Shown in pieces: positions 23,292 through 34,916 of a DNA stretch of 64,000 bases. A model generated the notes under the pieces. The model did not search any database, was not told where the DNA came from, and saw only the letters and a program-made list of their open reading frames with translations. Origin of the DNA: Oreohelix idahoensis (taxonomy: Eukaryota > Mollusca > Gastropoda > Stylommatophora > Oreohelicidae); assembly GCA_024509875.1 (NCBI GenBank), contig JAMPIV010018956.1:248001-312000 (forward strand). Direction: 5' to 3'. The first letter of the stretch is position 1. Each line of letters begins with the position of its first letter. The translations under genes and the position numbers were made by a program.

Positions 23292-24650
23292 TTGTAAATT
23301 TAAAGTTGCCCAAATACTTCGATCTGTCACTGGAGTCCTAAGGAATCAGATCACCAGTCATCAGAGGAATTTCCCAGACTAAGTGTTTCAAAAGCTTTAT
23401 TTTAGTTAGTTAGTTAGTTTGTTTTAATTAGTTTTGTTTTTTAAATTTTATTTTGTGTGTTTATTTCATGAAAAGAGGAGGTAAAGGGAAGTCTAATAGA
23501 CTATCCATGTGGATGATGGCTGATAGCTGGTGGATTTGAAGTAATCTCGGACACCTCCATGCTGTCTCATCCTCTAAAACTGTGTTAACAGCTGGCCAGC
23601 TGTGAGAAAATCTACTCTTTGTTTTTTTGTTTATTTTTTTCCCTTGTTTGTATTAGTTTTTTATTTTTTATTTTTTTTATTAATTTTTTTATTTTTTATT
23701 TTTTAAATTATGTTCTTGTCTTTTGTTTTGTTTTTTAATTTTTTTAAAACTTTTATTTATTCATTTTTATTTATTTATTCATTTGTTTACACACAAATTG
23801 ATTGACACAACTTTGGTTTTGATTTTGTATATTTGGACTGAGTGGAGGGCTGAGGAATTTACTATATTTGGATATCAGAGATCTGATTTTATTATCTTGA
23901 ATTTATTACACTATATTTCATAATTATTACCCACCAAGGGTTGAACGGGATACTGTGATTAAAAAAAAAAAAAAATCAACATTCATCTTTAAGGCATTTT
24001 TTTTTTTACTATTAAAAAAAAAAAAAAAAAAAACAAGAAGTGGCAACACTGGCAACTACAAATGTTTTGCGCAGGCCTCAAGAATCCACGTGTAAGTTAT
24101 CAAAATTGTCATTATTTATAAACAGATACTAGGAATATGTACCTTTGTCATCTTCAAGTACTGTGCTCGCTGGCGTAGGTGACCATGACGGTTGACAGTT
24201 TATATCGCTCGATGCTGTTAATCAATTTCGTGGTTAAAAGACAGTATTACTGGAGACCTCCATGTTGAATTTATAATTCTATTTTCAAAGCGACCTCGGT
24301 GTTTGACGGGCGTTATTATTTGTTTGCAAATCTCGAAACAGTGATGGCGACAGGTTCACTCTTTCTATCCTATGCAATTGTGTATTTTTTATTTGACCCA
24401 TTTACCAAAATGGATATCCTACGGTTTTAATTTTTAAAAATATAAGAAATGGAATGAAAAATCTTGTGAAACGCTTTAAATTAAAAAAAAAAAATGTGTG
24501 TGTTATTCCTTGTGATTAAGCAGATGTGATAAAAAATAACGTAAAGAAATTGTGTCCTTCACTGAAATATTTCAGCTCCAGTTTAATCAATGGCAGTAAT
24601 ATGTTTAGAATTTCAATAGGCCTATACATTTAGTTTGAAACATATGGACA
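23292..24650. other. Low-complexity and unclassified region
   Basis: T-rich low-complexity DNA occupies about 23395-23790, with poly(A) runs near 23960 and 24013. The rest shows no coding similarity. The short stretch ending GGGATACTGTGATT then A14 (23947-23974) could be the 3' end of a retroposed sequence, but I cannot name it. Confidence 0.5.
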
Positions 24651-24652
24651 TA

Positions 24653-26994
24653 CAGTAGAACTCCATTTATCCGAACCCCAATTATCCGAACATCCAATTA
24701 TCCGAACACTTTTTCGAGAAAAAAAAAATCAGGTGCCACCAGTCATGTTAGACTATATTTTTGAATCTTTTGATGCTGCAAGCTTCAAATGTGTGCGAAC
24801 AATTTGTAGAGGATGGAATGGGCTAATGGTCGGTCGCTTACGTACAGGAAGTCAGTTAGATCATAAAGTCAGTTTACCAATCTAGTGTACGTGTGCGTTC
24901 TAGGCAGTACACTGGCTAAACAGACAGTTCAACTTAAAATAATTGTGTCTGCTACTACAGCAGAATAATTTTGGTGTGCAAGTATTTCTCTGTGCGATAT
25001 GGCATCTTCCAGAAGGCCTAAAACATATAAAAGGAACCGCAATGTTTTGTCAATTGAAACGAAAACAGAAATTATCAAGAGACTAGGAAAAGGTGAAACT
25101 GTGTCTTCACTTGCGAGGATTTTCAATGTTGGGAAAGCTACCGTCTCTGACATCAAAAGTAACAAGGATAAAATTATGAGTTTTGCATCGAAATTGGATA
25201 GTGAAAATGGGTCGAAGAAACGTAAACCATGAGAAATGCGAAAGATTTGAAATTGGAAGAGGCTTTGTATATATGGTTTGTGCAAAGAAGAAGCAAAGGG
25301 GAAACTATCTCTGGCTCTCTATTGTGTGAAAAGGCACTTTAGTTCAACAATCAACTTGACTGTCCTCCTGACTTTAAGGCTAGCCAGGGATGATGGTTAA
25401 GAAACTTTAAATCTCGTCATGGCATACGAGAATTGGAGATTCAAGGGGAATCTTTATCTAGCGATGCAACTGCCGCTGAAAATTTTAAAGAAACATTCTT
25501 GGCTTTTTTGGAAGAAGAAGGTTATTCACTCGATGATGTGTATAATGCCGATGAGACTGGCTTATACTGGAAATCATTGCCTCAAAAATCACTTGCATCT
25601 CAGCGCGAAGCAGCTTCCCCTGTGTTTAAAAAGTGCAAAGAGAGAGTAACAATTTTGGTAGCCGCGAATGCCAGTGGAAGTCATCGTTTACCGGTGCTAA
25701 TGATCGGTAAAGCCAAAAAACCACGTTGTTTAAAGAATGTGACATGTCTCCCATTGTGCTACAAAGCACAGAAGAGTGCTTGGATGAATAGTGAAATATT
25801 TCTTGATTGGTATACAAATCAGTTCATCCCAAATGTGAAGAGGTTGAGAGAACAAGAAAAGAAAACTGGAAAAGTAATTCTTCTACTGGACAATGCACCA
25901 TCTCATCCAGAGACGGATACATTGAATGCAGTTGATGCAAATTTTAAAGTAATTTTTCTGCCTCCCAATGTAACAGCACTGATTCAACCAATGGATCAGG
26001 GTGTTATAGCAAAGCTTAAAAAGATGTACAAGAAGGAAGTCATGCGTCGTTTATTGTTGGCTGAAGATGAAGAAAGTGTGGTGGCGTTTTCCAAAAAGCT
26101 TAATCTCAAAGACTGCTGCTATATGTTAGCTGATGCTTGGACCACCCTGTCACAAGATAATCTCAACAAGGCTTGGAATAGATTGCTTGGGAAAAAAGGA
26201 GGAAATGAAACTACTGTAGTGGACACAAATGATGATTGTATAAATGAAGTTGTGGAACTGTCTCAAGCAATGCCCGAATTTTCGGCCTGTGACAAAGATG
26301 ATGCACACATGTGGCTAGAAGATGATAATGATTCTGGTTTTCAGTTTTTGAATGACGAAGAAATTGTGTCTTTTGTGCAAGAAGAAAACCAAATACATGT
26401 AGTGACCGATGATGAAGACACCTCAGAAGTACATGATGTACTTGTAGATTATGAAGAAAACCCAAAACGTCGACCAAGTCCTGAAGAGGCCTTTATAGCA
26501 CTAGAAACAGCGATGGCTTGGTACGAGCGAGAAGATGACAGCTGTGCTACACAGCTTCTGCTGTTGAAGAGAATGCGGGACTTAGCAGCCTAAAGGAGAC
26601 TATCCAGTTTGGTGCAAAAGAGGATTCCTCATTATTTTAAATAGTGGGTTACATCTGTACAAGTACATATATACGTAAGTTGTGCCTGGTTTTGAATCGT
26701 TTGTAATGTTATTTTGAAAACATTTCTCTTTCTTAACAAAAATAATTAATACAAGTAGTACATGCACTGCAGTGTAATGAAAGATTTTGGTGATACAGTG
26801 ATCTAATACAGTGTGGGTATTATTATTACAGTACAAGTAAATATGTTTTATAGTGTAATTTCCTTGTGATGGTTAATTATTTTTAGAAATATGTGTACAT
26901 GTAACTCGATACATTATGTAATCCAATTATCCGAACATTTGATTATCCGAACGATGCTCGGTCCCATGGGGTTCGGATAAATGGAGTTCTACTG
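24653..26994 (+). mobile_element. Tigger/pogo-type DNA transposon
   Basis: Perfect 27-base inverted repeats (CAGTAGAACTCC... at 24653-24679 and its complement at 26968-26994) are flanked by TA at 24651-24652 and 26995-26996, the expected Tc1/mariner-class duplication. Subterminal copies of ATTATCCGAAC occur twice inside each end, probably transposase-binding sites. The element is 2342 bases with one transposase gene on the + strand. Confidence 0.95.
24999..26593 (+). pseudogene. Tigger/pogo transposase (CENP-B/jerky-like), broken
   Basis: The start is the ATG at 24999 (Met-Ala-Ser-Ser-Arg-Arg). The N-terminal CENP-B-type helix-turn-helix (about residues 15-60) includes the motif SLARIFNVGKATVSDIK. 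A one-base shift near 25225 and in-frame stops TAG 25340-25342 and TGA 25391-25393 disrupt the second DNA-binding part. From 25433 the DDE_1 catalytic domain is open for 386 codons. Counted from 25433, the catalytic acids are D40 (NADETG), D153 (LLDNAPSH) and D188 (QPMDQG). It would cut and paste at TA. All breaks lie within ~170 bases, while the catalytic part is intact. Confidence 0.92.
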
Positions 26995-27124
26995 TATTTG
27001 TACGATTATTACTTCACATATACAATTTTTTTTAAAAAGAGAACCACATTTTTTAAAATAGAAAAATGGGCATTTAAAATGTGTGCATTTTTTTTCTAAA
27101 TGTTTTAAAAACAAGCGGTAAAAA

Positions 27125-27199
27125 TATAGGACCTACATTGTGTCAGTAGTTGTAATTTCAAAGAATAAAAATATAGGACCTACATTGAACCAATAGTTG
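27125..27199. repeat. 47-bp minisatellite, left part
   Basis: Two diverged units (AATATAGGACCTACATTG... type) lie just left of the inserted LINE. The array continues at 28748. GAACCAATAGTTG at 27187-27199 is the left target duplication of that LINE. Confidence 0.8.
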
Positions 27200-28717
27200 A
27201 AACGATCAAACTGCAACTAAATAAAAGTGAGCTTCCAATCGAGGCAAATCCAACATACCTGGGAGTCAAGTTGGATAAGAGACTCACCTGGAAGCCGCAC
27301 ATAAATGCAGTAGAACGGAGAGCAATTAGAAAGCTCTCTATTATGAAGAAACTGGCTGGCACAAGTTGGGGGGCAAATACCAACATACTAAAAAAAGTCT
27401 ATACAGGCACAGTCAGGCCTGTACTTGAATATGGGATGTCAGCCTGGGCCACGGCATCTAAAACAAACACAGAATGTCTAGGGATAGTACAAAATTCAGG
27501 CCTTAGATTAATCACTGGAGGGATGAAGACTTCTCCAATCCAGACAATGGAGAGATACACCAACATCTGCTCTCTGAATGACAGATGTGAGGAAAAGGTA
27601 TTCACTCACAGTGAGAAGCTTCTATGAATGCCAAGTCATCCAATGCATGCCAAGCTCCATAGCTTGATAAAGAACAGGCTGAAAAGAACCAGCTTCATAA
27701 ACATCTCCAAACATCTGCATTGATGCAATGAAGACCTCCTCCCAAAACAACCTACTGAGATTGAAATGTTAATTGACTATGAGGAGCCAGACGACTGCCA
27801 TGGAAATATATTTATCTTCACAGAAGTCCCTGAAATAAAAAAGAAAGGCCACCAGACCCCTCAACAACTAAAAACCTTGGCTCAAGAAATGATTGAAGAA
27901 AAGTACAACCCGAAAGAGTGGACACACGCATACACAGATGGATTCGCTGAGGGGGCAGTAAAGAACGGTGGTGGGGGCATTTTTTATAAGATTCCTAAAT
28001 GGAAAGATCATCCGAAAGGCCTTCCCAACTGGAAAAATCTCCTCCAATTTCAGGGCAAAAGCTATGGCACTACTGCAAGCCCTGAAGATCCTCACCAGAC
28101 CCAAACAACAACCACCAGCTAAGATAGTAATCTTCACCGACTGCAGATCATTACTGGAATCAATACAAAACACCAGAAATGATAACATGATGAATGAGAT
28201 CAGATCTGAGTTTAACATCATCCAAAGGTCATCAACCATTGCCCTTCAGTGGTTACCCTCCCATTGTGGAATTGCTGGTAATGAGAAAGCAGATGCTCTA
28301 TCAAGAAGAGGCAGTAAAATGGAACAATACAGCCATCCATTGCCGTATCAGGAAGCAAAAACCATAATCCACAACAAGTACAAAAATCAGTGGAAGGAGG
28401 AAGGGGATATGTGCAGCAGAGATGACCCAATACACCACCTAAACAGATACCAACAGACCACAATGTTCCGCCTGAGAACCGGCCACTGCAGATTACTAGG
28501 ACATCTCTATTGCCTCAAGATATCCCACACAAATGAATGCCCATGCAGAACAGGAATCCAGACCCCAGAACACATTCTCAAGAACTGTCCAACCCACGAT
28601 GAACCGCGACGTGCGACCTGGCCAAGGGGTGCTGAGCTCCAGCAGAAGCTATGGGGCTGCCGCGCCGACCTGGTAAAGACTGTGGACTTCGTCCTGGCAA
28701 CAGACCTGCAGATTTAG
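27200..28717 (+). pseudogene. RT C-terminus and RNase H of the truncated I/Nimb LINE
   Basis: Frames at 27271-27627, 27766-28122 and 27968-28717 together track the intact protein. A TGA after Lys-Leu-Leu near 27627 and frameshifts near 27980-28040 separate them. RNase H residues remain: YTDG (but followed by Phe, where the intact copy has Ser), the FTDCRSL Asp, and LPSHCGIAGNEKAD. The tail keeps the Cys-rich ECPCRTG...H...NCP motif. It is non-functional. Confidence 0.85.
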
Positions 28718-28747
28718 CATGACTACAAACTGAACGCAGAAGAAGAA
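27200..28747 (+). mobile_element. I/Nimb-type LINE, 5'-truncated copy
   Basis: The copy corresponds to the last ~500 codons and 3' end of the intact element at 56725-61035. It starts at the codons for Glu-Thr-Ile-Lys-Leu-Gln after the RT core and ends with GAAGAAG. GAACCAATAGTTG is repeated at 27187-27199 and 28748-28760. It landed inside the 47-bp minisatellite. Confidence 0.92.
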
Positions 28748-29010
28748 GAACCAATAGTTGTATGTTTTATGAAAAAAAATATAGAACCTACATTGAACCA
28801 GTAGTTGTATGTTCTATGAATTAAAATATAGGACCTACATTGAACCAGTAGTTGTATGTTCTATGAATTAAAATATAGGACCTATATTGAACCAGTAGTT
28901 GTATGTTCTATGAATTAAAATATAGGACCTACATTGAACCAGTAGTTGTATGTTCTATGAATTAAAATATAGGACCTACATTAAACCAGTAGTTGTATGT
29001 TCTAATCTAC
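28748..29010. repeat. 47-bp minisatellite, right part
   Basis: About five to six units lie at exact 47-base spacing (GGACC at 28831, 28878, 28925, 28972). The reverse complement of the same repeat occurs at 34360-34512 and 40225-40377. Confidence 0.93.
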
Positions 29011-29364
29011 TGTATGTTGTCTGATGTGTGTGTGCCTCTACTGACAGATAGTGGTCAGAAAAAGAGCTTCTGTAGCTATTGGCTAGAAGTTGTTGACCAG
29101 AAAACTAGTACTGGTGCCATCCGCTTACCTAATTTGAAAGTCATCATTCAGCGACTGCTGATACTCCCTCACAGCAATGCTGACTGCGAAAGATCATTTT
29201 CAGTGATGAAATAAATCCACACAGACTGCAAGAGGTCTATGAATGCAGTCACACTCACATTTTTACAGTATAAGATTACCATTGATACATGCTGTGCAAC
29301 TCTGGAAAGTGCTAAAAGTGCATGTGTTGATTATAATACAAAACACTGTACATCGAAAGAATAG
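28993..29364 (+). pseudogene. hAT transposase C-terminal dimerisation domain, remnant
   Basis: The frame contains Leu-Pro-Asn-Leu-Lys...ILPHSNADCERSFSVMK, the hallmark of the hAT C-terminal dimerisation region. A TAA at 29212-29214 interrupts it. The same frame then continues as Ile-His-Thr-Asp-Cys-Lys to the TAG at 29362-29364, still similar to hAT proteins. Catalytic and BED parts are absent. The left end runs into the minisatellite. Confidence 0.85.
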
Positions 29365-30696
29365 CATCTCACAATCACTAAGTTTTTTATATATAAAGAA
29401 CAGCATGAGACTATTATCATGTTTTATATCATACTAATTCAAATGCTAATAGATTTGTATATGTCATTTCTCATTTAAAAACAGTATTGTGTATAATTTA
29501 TTAATATATTTTTTACATAAGAAGTTTTGGGCGTTTGTAAGTTTTTTGTTAGTCTGCAGTACAGGTTTTTGTCTCAGGAGGTTGACTTGTATGTCATTAA
29601 CTAGTCATATCAGTAATCGAATATGAGCTGGTAATACTCATGCTGTCAATATTACAATGTAAGTGGCTAGGAACACAATGAAAATGAAGGGATGCTTATC
29701 ATCATGGGCTGTGCATGAGATAAACCCACTGTAACCATGAAGTACATGCTTGGATCAGTATTGATTAGGTCCAGATATGTGATGGCCCAGACAAAAAGCC
29801 TATATGCTGATAACCACAGACTGAAGACATCTCCTGCATGGGAACATAGATGGCATTAACGCAGTATGAATAAAGAGGGATATCATGAATGGTAGAGGGA
29901 ACAATAGGGCAGGTGATCACAGTTAAAAATATGTTCAAAGGGGAAGAGTGGAGTAAGTAAGGTGAGAACTAAATAAAGTATCAGCAAGTCATCAACAGCC
30001 TTGGTAGGGAGGGCAGAGCTTGAGGTCATGGAAAAGTAGAGCTGGAAATTAATCAACAAATAAATGATTATAGCAAGAACAAAAACAGATATATAATGAT
30101 TAGTGAGGTATGGCAGGGGAAAATGAAGATCTTGTGAAGTACAAGTGCTACATATTGTTGATGACAAATTAAAATTTTATACAAAAATCGGTTCAAACAC
30201 TTCAAGCTTTCTTATTACTCTACTTCCTTCCTGTTCATTTTTATTTTTTGTTTGTTCTTACACTGTGACAGGTACGAGCAGACAACTTTTAGGAAATGGA
30301 AAAACACACACATGCAAACACACACAAAATTTAGAAATTTAAATTGACATTATTTACAGCTATAGGACAAGAAAAGTGAAGCCACATCTGGTTTTGGTAA
30401 CTGAAGAAATTATCTAGACTTAGAGGTACCATAGGGCCTATATCATAATTTTAACTGAGGTTAAACTAAACATTTTTATTCTTACATTTAAAAAAAAAAT
30501 TAGAAGTCTGGATAAGGAGACTGCATCTCTTATGTTGCCCAGACTATTAGTACGTACTTTATAGTTAGTCTTAACCTTACCACAAGTCAGTTTCAAGTTT
30601 TGTCAAACAGCATTAATTCATAAGTAGTAATACTTTGCCCTTTACATTTATCTGCAAGCTAAATCTTGCACCAGCGTGATATATGTCTGAATTTTC
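29365..30696. other. Unclassified AT-rich region
   Basis: No coding similarity is visible. Frames of up to 94 codons on either strand have no motifs. The region ends where the tandem duplication begins. Confidence 0.45.
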
Positions 30697-30953
30697 ACTG
30701 AAAATATAAAAATACCTGGCAATGAGCTGGTTTAAATTGTTTCAATACATTGGCACAAGTGTGTGAAAATTTTGGAATGGGGAAAAATATTTATTAAGCT
30801 GAAATTGTATTTTTATACTTCTTTATATCCGTTACTAGTGCTGCTAATCATTTGTTTATGAGCAATGGCAATAGATTCATTGTCTTAACACCAGCTATAC
30901 GCTGATCACGAACGGCTGCTTATTTCTCAGTGAACAGAAGAGAATTATAGTGA

Positions 30954-31778
30954 CAGTAGTTTTTCTGTTAGTCTTAGTGATTCAGATGATGACTTTGCTA
31001 AGACTTCATGTTAGAATATTCATGAATGTGATTAATCTGATGGGGATACTGAGCAGCTGAAGGAACAAGTATATGAAGTACCATAACAACTGCTAAACTT
31101 CCAGCTAGTAAATGGAAAGGAAAGCATAAAATCTCAATTCAAACAACCAGTAAAGTTAACAGTACAGCTACAAGTTGAGAGGCAAGTAGAGTCTCACAAG
31201 ATATCCCAGAGATGATAGAAATTGCTGAAGGCATGACACAGAATACATTACATTTTTGTCAAAAGGTGTGACTTAGGGGCTTGACCTGTCAAGTGATATA
31301 GTGTTTTATTTACTGATGAAATTAAAGATTACATGTGTCTGTGCACAGTTATTATGCCAAACTCAAATGTATTTAGAATAATCCTTTGAAACAATATTTA
31401 ATGTATGCTCATCGAACCAAAGTCACATGCCCTGAACTGGATAAATTTACTGCTGTCCTAATGAATATTGGGATTCAGAAGAAACCATTCATCCGTGGCT
31501 ACTGGTCTACATCTGCAAAAGTGTAATCACCTTGGTTTAATCACATGTTTTCAAGAAATAGAAATGAAGTATTATATCTTATTATGCTTCATGTCTCTGA
31601 TGACATTCATGAGGAAAATAAAAGACTGAACCTGTTATGAACATTTTGTTAAAAACATTTCTGAATGCCTTTCACTCATTCCACAAACAAGCAATATGTG
31701 CACATACTTTAGAGATAAAAAGGCAAAGAAATCAGTTTTTCTTGTGTTTTCTCAGGCCTAAGTACAGACCATAACCAC
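30954..31778 (+). pseudogene. Fossil piggyBac transposase, N-terminal part (unit 1)
   Basis: An acidic Ser-Asp-rich N-terminus lies near 30960 (Ser-Asp-Ser-Asp-Asp-Asp). A better-kept stretch at 31404-31638 resembles piggyBac: Lys-Lys-Pro-Phe-Ile-Arg-Gly-Tyr-Trp-Ser, then MFSRNRNEVLYLIMLHVSDD. It carries at least one stop (TAA near 31530). An antisense RTE-B LINE splits it from its C-terminal part at 33750. Confidence 0.65.
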
Positions 31779-31791
31779 ATGGAAGAGCATT

Positions 31792-33736
31792 CTTCTTTTC
31801 TTCTTAGCCGCCGACCATCAAAGCAGTCAGTAGCCATCTTGTCTGGCGTCGTCTTGTAGGGCAACAACAAATTGGTTCCACTTTGCTTGGTCGGTGGTCA
31901 TCCTTCATACAGTGCCCCAACTCTTGTTTATTCTTTGCATCTCAGCCTCTACAGTCCTCCGCCAAGTTGTTTTTGGTTGGCCTCTCTTTCATTTTCCTTC
32001 AGGGGTCCATTGCATAGCTGATCTTGGTTGGTGATGGTATTCGGCCAAAAGATTCTGAGAATTTTTCTTAGGCATGTGTGAAAAGAGGACAATTTTGACA
32101 TTTCCTTCTCTGTAACTCTCCAGCATTCCACACCATAGAGAAGCACAGAAAGCACACAGCTCTGATATAATCTTAATTTTGTGCTTGTGCTGGACTGAGA
32201 GGACTTTCAGATGTTGTTTAGACTAAAAAAGGCTGTTCTTGCTTTGTTCATTCTGTTGTTGATGTCTTTGCTTGCTCCACCATCTGGTGTTACTATGCAT
32301 CCTAGGTATGTGAAGGTGTCTGGCTGTTCCAGTTGCTGATTCCTTACTGATATGGGCTCAGGGCTGCTCACATTGAGCGTCATGACCTCTGTCTTCTTTA
32401 GATTGATGTTCACGCCCACCTGCTGGCTATACTTATTAAGTCTATCTGTTTTTTCCTGGATGTGTTGATGTGAATGTGCTAGTGGTGCAATGTCATCTGC
32501 ATATTCCAGGCCTTCCAATGTAGAAAATGTAGTCCATCTTATTCCTCTTGGACTGCCCTCTGTTGTCTGGCACATCACCCAGTCTGTGACTGTTAAAAAT
32601 AGAGTGGTTGATAAGGGGCATCCCTGTCATACTCCTGTCTTCACCTCAAAGGTTAGGTTGCTCTGCCCAACACTACACATAAAGTTGGCATAGAGGCTTT
32701 TTATGATTGACACTATGCAACTTGGAATTCCATAAGCCCTCAGTATTTTCCATAAACTGTCTTTAGGTTTACTGTCAAAAGCCTTTTCAAAATCAACGAA
32801 ATTAATGTACAGCTGTCTTTGCCATTCTGAGCACTGCTCTATAATTATGTTCCTGAGGGTAAATGTATGATCATCACATCTTCTGTTCTTTCTAAATCCG
32901 GCTTGTTCTTTCCTCAGTTTGTGGTCTACTGCTTTTGAAATTCTCTGTATAATTATCCTGCCTAATAGTTTGCTGGGAACTGAGAGAAGAGTTATTCCTC
33001 TCCAACTATTGCAGTCTGCAAGATCTCCCTTCTTGGGCAATTTGACAATTATTCTTTTGTTCAGCTCTGTTGGTGTTGTCCCTGTTTTCCAGACTTGTGC
33101 AAACAGTGATTCTAATAGTTCTGCTGCTAGCTCAGGGTCTGTCTTAAATAGCTCTGCATTCAAGTTATCCTGGTCAGGAGCTTTTCCTTTCTTTACCTCT
33201 TTGATTGCTGAGATGATTTCTTCTTATGGAATGTCTGTATTAACATCTAGATCATTTTCAGCCTCAGGAACATTCAATTGTGTTTCTGGTGGTTCCTTGT
33301 TCAGAGTTTCTCTGAAAGGCTCTGCCCATCTTGTTTCCTGTACATCTACTGTAGTGATGAGATTTCCTTGCTTATATAATATTGTTTGCACCACGTTTTC
33401 CGCTGACAATTTTAGTTATTTTGTATACTGTGCGTTGTTCATTTCTCAGTGCTGCCTCTTCTGCCTGTCTTGCAAGATCATCTAGGAAATTAATATTTGT
33501 TGGCTCAGGCTTGGCATTTAACTTCCTTGTCCAGCTGATTGTACTGTTCGCTATATAGTTGTTTTAACCTGGGGGACTTTGCTTCTGTTTTCTTTCTTTT
33601 CATTTCCTTTCTCATCATTATGGTGTTTAATGTTTTTGGTGTTATCCAGTCTTGCTTCTTCCTGTACCTGGAATCCCAAGCATGATTTGCTGTTTTCCTT
33701 ATATATTGTTGAAATGGTGTTGAATTTCTGGTCTAT
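31792..33736 (-). pseudogene. RTE-B LINE, antisense, 5'-truncated (unit 1)
   Basis: ATGGAAGAGCATT (31779-31791) and ATGGAAGAACATT (33737-33749) are a 13-base target duplication with one difference. The coding strand runs right to left: an EN-RT linker near 33550-33730, then Asn-Ala-Glu-Leu-Phe-Lys-Thr-Asp, LPKKGDLADC, NFVDFEKAFDS, a stop after KTGV, YADDIAPL and SVLLYGVECW. Frameshifts and stops divide it into frames at 33224-33409, 32627-33163, 32207-32578 and 31949-32155. + strand frames here are shadows. Confidence 0.88.
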
Positions 33737-33749
33737 ATGGAAGAACATT

Positions 33750-34040
33750 GTAAAGCTGAAAGTTATAGATAAATACAACAATTCAATGAATGTGTATGAC
33801 CTCCTAGACCAAAGAGTTGGCTGTTATGGTGTATATAATAAAAGATTTTTTTTAATAAGTGGAAACATTTTTCTCTGTTTGAAGTACAGGAGGTCATTGC
33901 TTCAATGTTATACTGTTTTCACCATGCCACAGTTCAAGAGAAATCTGCTTTACCAACTAATTGAATTTTCTGCTGTTCTGAGTACACTAAGTATTCAAGA
34001 AAATGTAGCTACTGATATTGTTTGAACTCACTACCATGAA
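33750..34040 (+). pseudogene. Fossil piggyBac transposase, C-terminal part (unit 1)
   Basis: After the LINE the + frame reads Val-Ile-Asp-Lys-Tyr-Asn-Asn-Ser-Met...Asp-Leu-Leu-Asp-Gln, like the piggyBac segment before the last catalytic Asp (DYN..MGGVD..DQ), with the Gly-Gly-Val lost. A basic stretch ending near 34023 follows. It is strongly decayed. Confidence 0.5.
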
Positions 34041-34359
34041 AGCATAAGATTAGGGGCAACATTCTTCTGGGAAACATAAAATAGAATTTGGTATATGTAA
34101 ATAATTTTAGTTTTAGTGGTTTTATCTTTGGCTTTTACAGAAATAGCTGTTTTTGGAAAAAAGAATCAAAAATTATATCTGTGAAGTGATTGTGACAAGA
34201 AAGGGTTGATGTGTTTTAAACTGGAAGCACATTTACTTAATTAATAATATTTTTTTGTCAAATATTTTCTATCAGGTCTACACCTTACAAGACACAGACA
34301 CTTTTTCACATAACTTAATAGTTTAAAAACATTTCACTAGATTTATTAGCCCTTTTCCC

Positions 34360-34512
34360 ATATTTTTATTCATAGAACGTGCAACTACTGATTCAATGTA
34401 GGTCCCATATTTTTATTCATAGAACATACAACTACTGGTTCAATGTAGGTCCTATATTTTTATTCACAGAACATACAACTTCTGGTTCAATGTAGGTCCT
34501 ATATTTTTATAC
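34360..34512. repeat. 47-bp minisatellite, reverse orientation (unit 1)
   Basis: About 3.3 units are the reverse complement of the array at 28748-29010 (CATATTTTTATTCATAGAAC... type). Confidence 0.93.
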
Positions 34513-34664
34513 ACACATTTAGTATACATTTGAAAATCTCTGAATCACTCAAATAAATTAGTATGCCACAAACTGTCTAAAATGCCATCACAGACATACT
34601 ATCATCAGACATGTATAACACCCTTTTGTAATCTGCTAAAACGTTCCTATGTGGATGCTAATTG

Positions 34665-34805
34665 TCATAGCTGATTATAATACATGTTGTTTATAGTGCT
34701 CAGGTCCTTACCATCGATGTTGATGATATCTAACATTTTTATAATGTTCTCATGTTTTACTGTCTCAAATGCCTTAATGTAGTGTATAAAGGACAAGTAT
34801 AGATA
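34665..34805 (-). pseudogene. Short LINE reverse transcriptase fragment (unit 1)
   Basis: The minus strand encodes Tyr-Ile-Lys-Ala-Phe-Glu-Thr-Val-Lys-His then MLDIINIDGKDLSTI, resembling the RT block with F-x-K-A-F-D followed by the IGIDGKDL type of RTE-like LINEs. It is too short to assign to a family. Confidence 0.5.
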
Positions 34806-34916
34806 GATTATAGGTAGAAGTTACAAATTTAAAAAATGATCGTATACACATTTTGCATGCACTTGACAGCTCTGAATCATTCAGAAGAATATCATTATAA
34901 GGTTGTTATATTTTTC

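Noticed and set aside
32919..33485. 188-codon + strand frame (also at 38784-39350)
   Set aside because: It is antisense to RTE-B coding sequence, rich in Ser/Phe/Leu as expected for a shadow frame.
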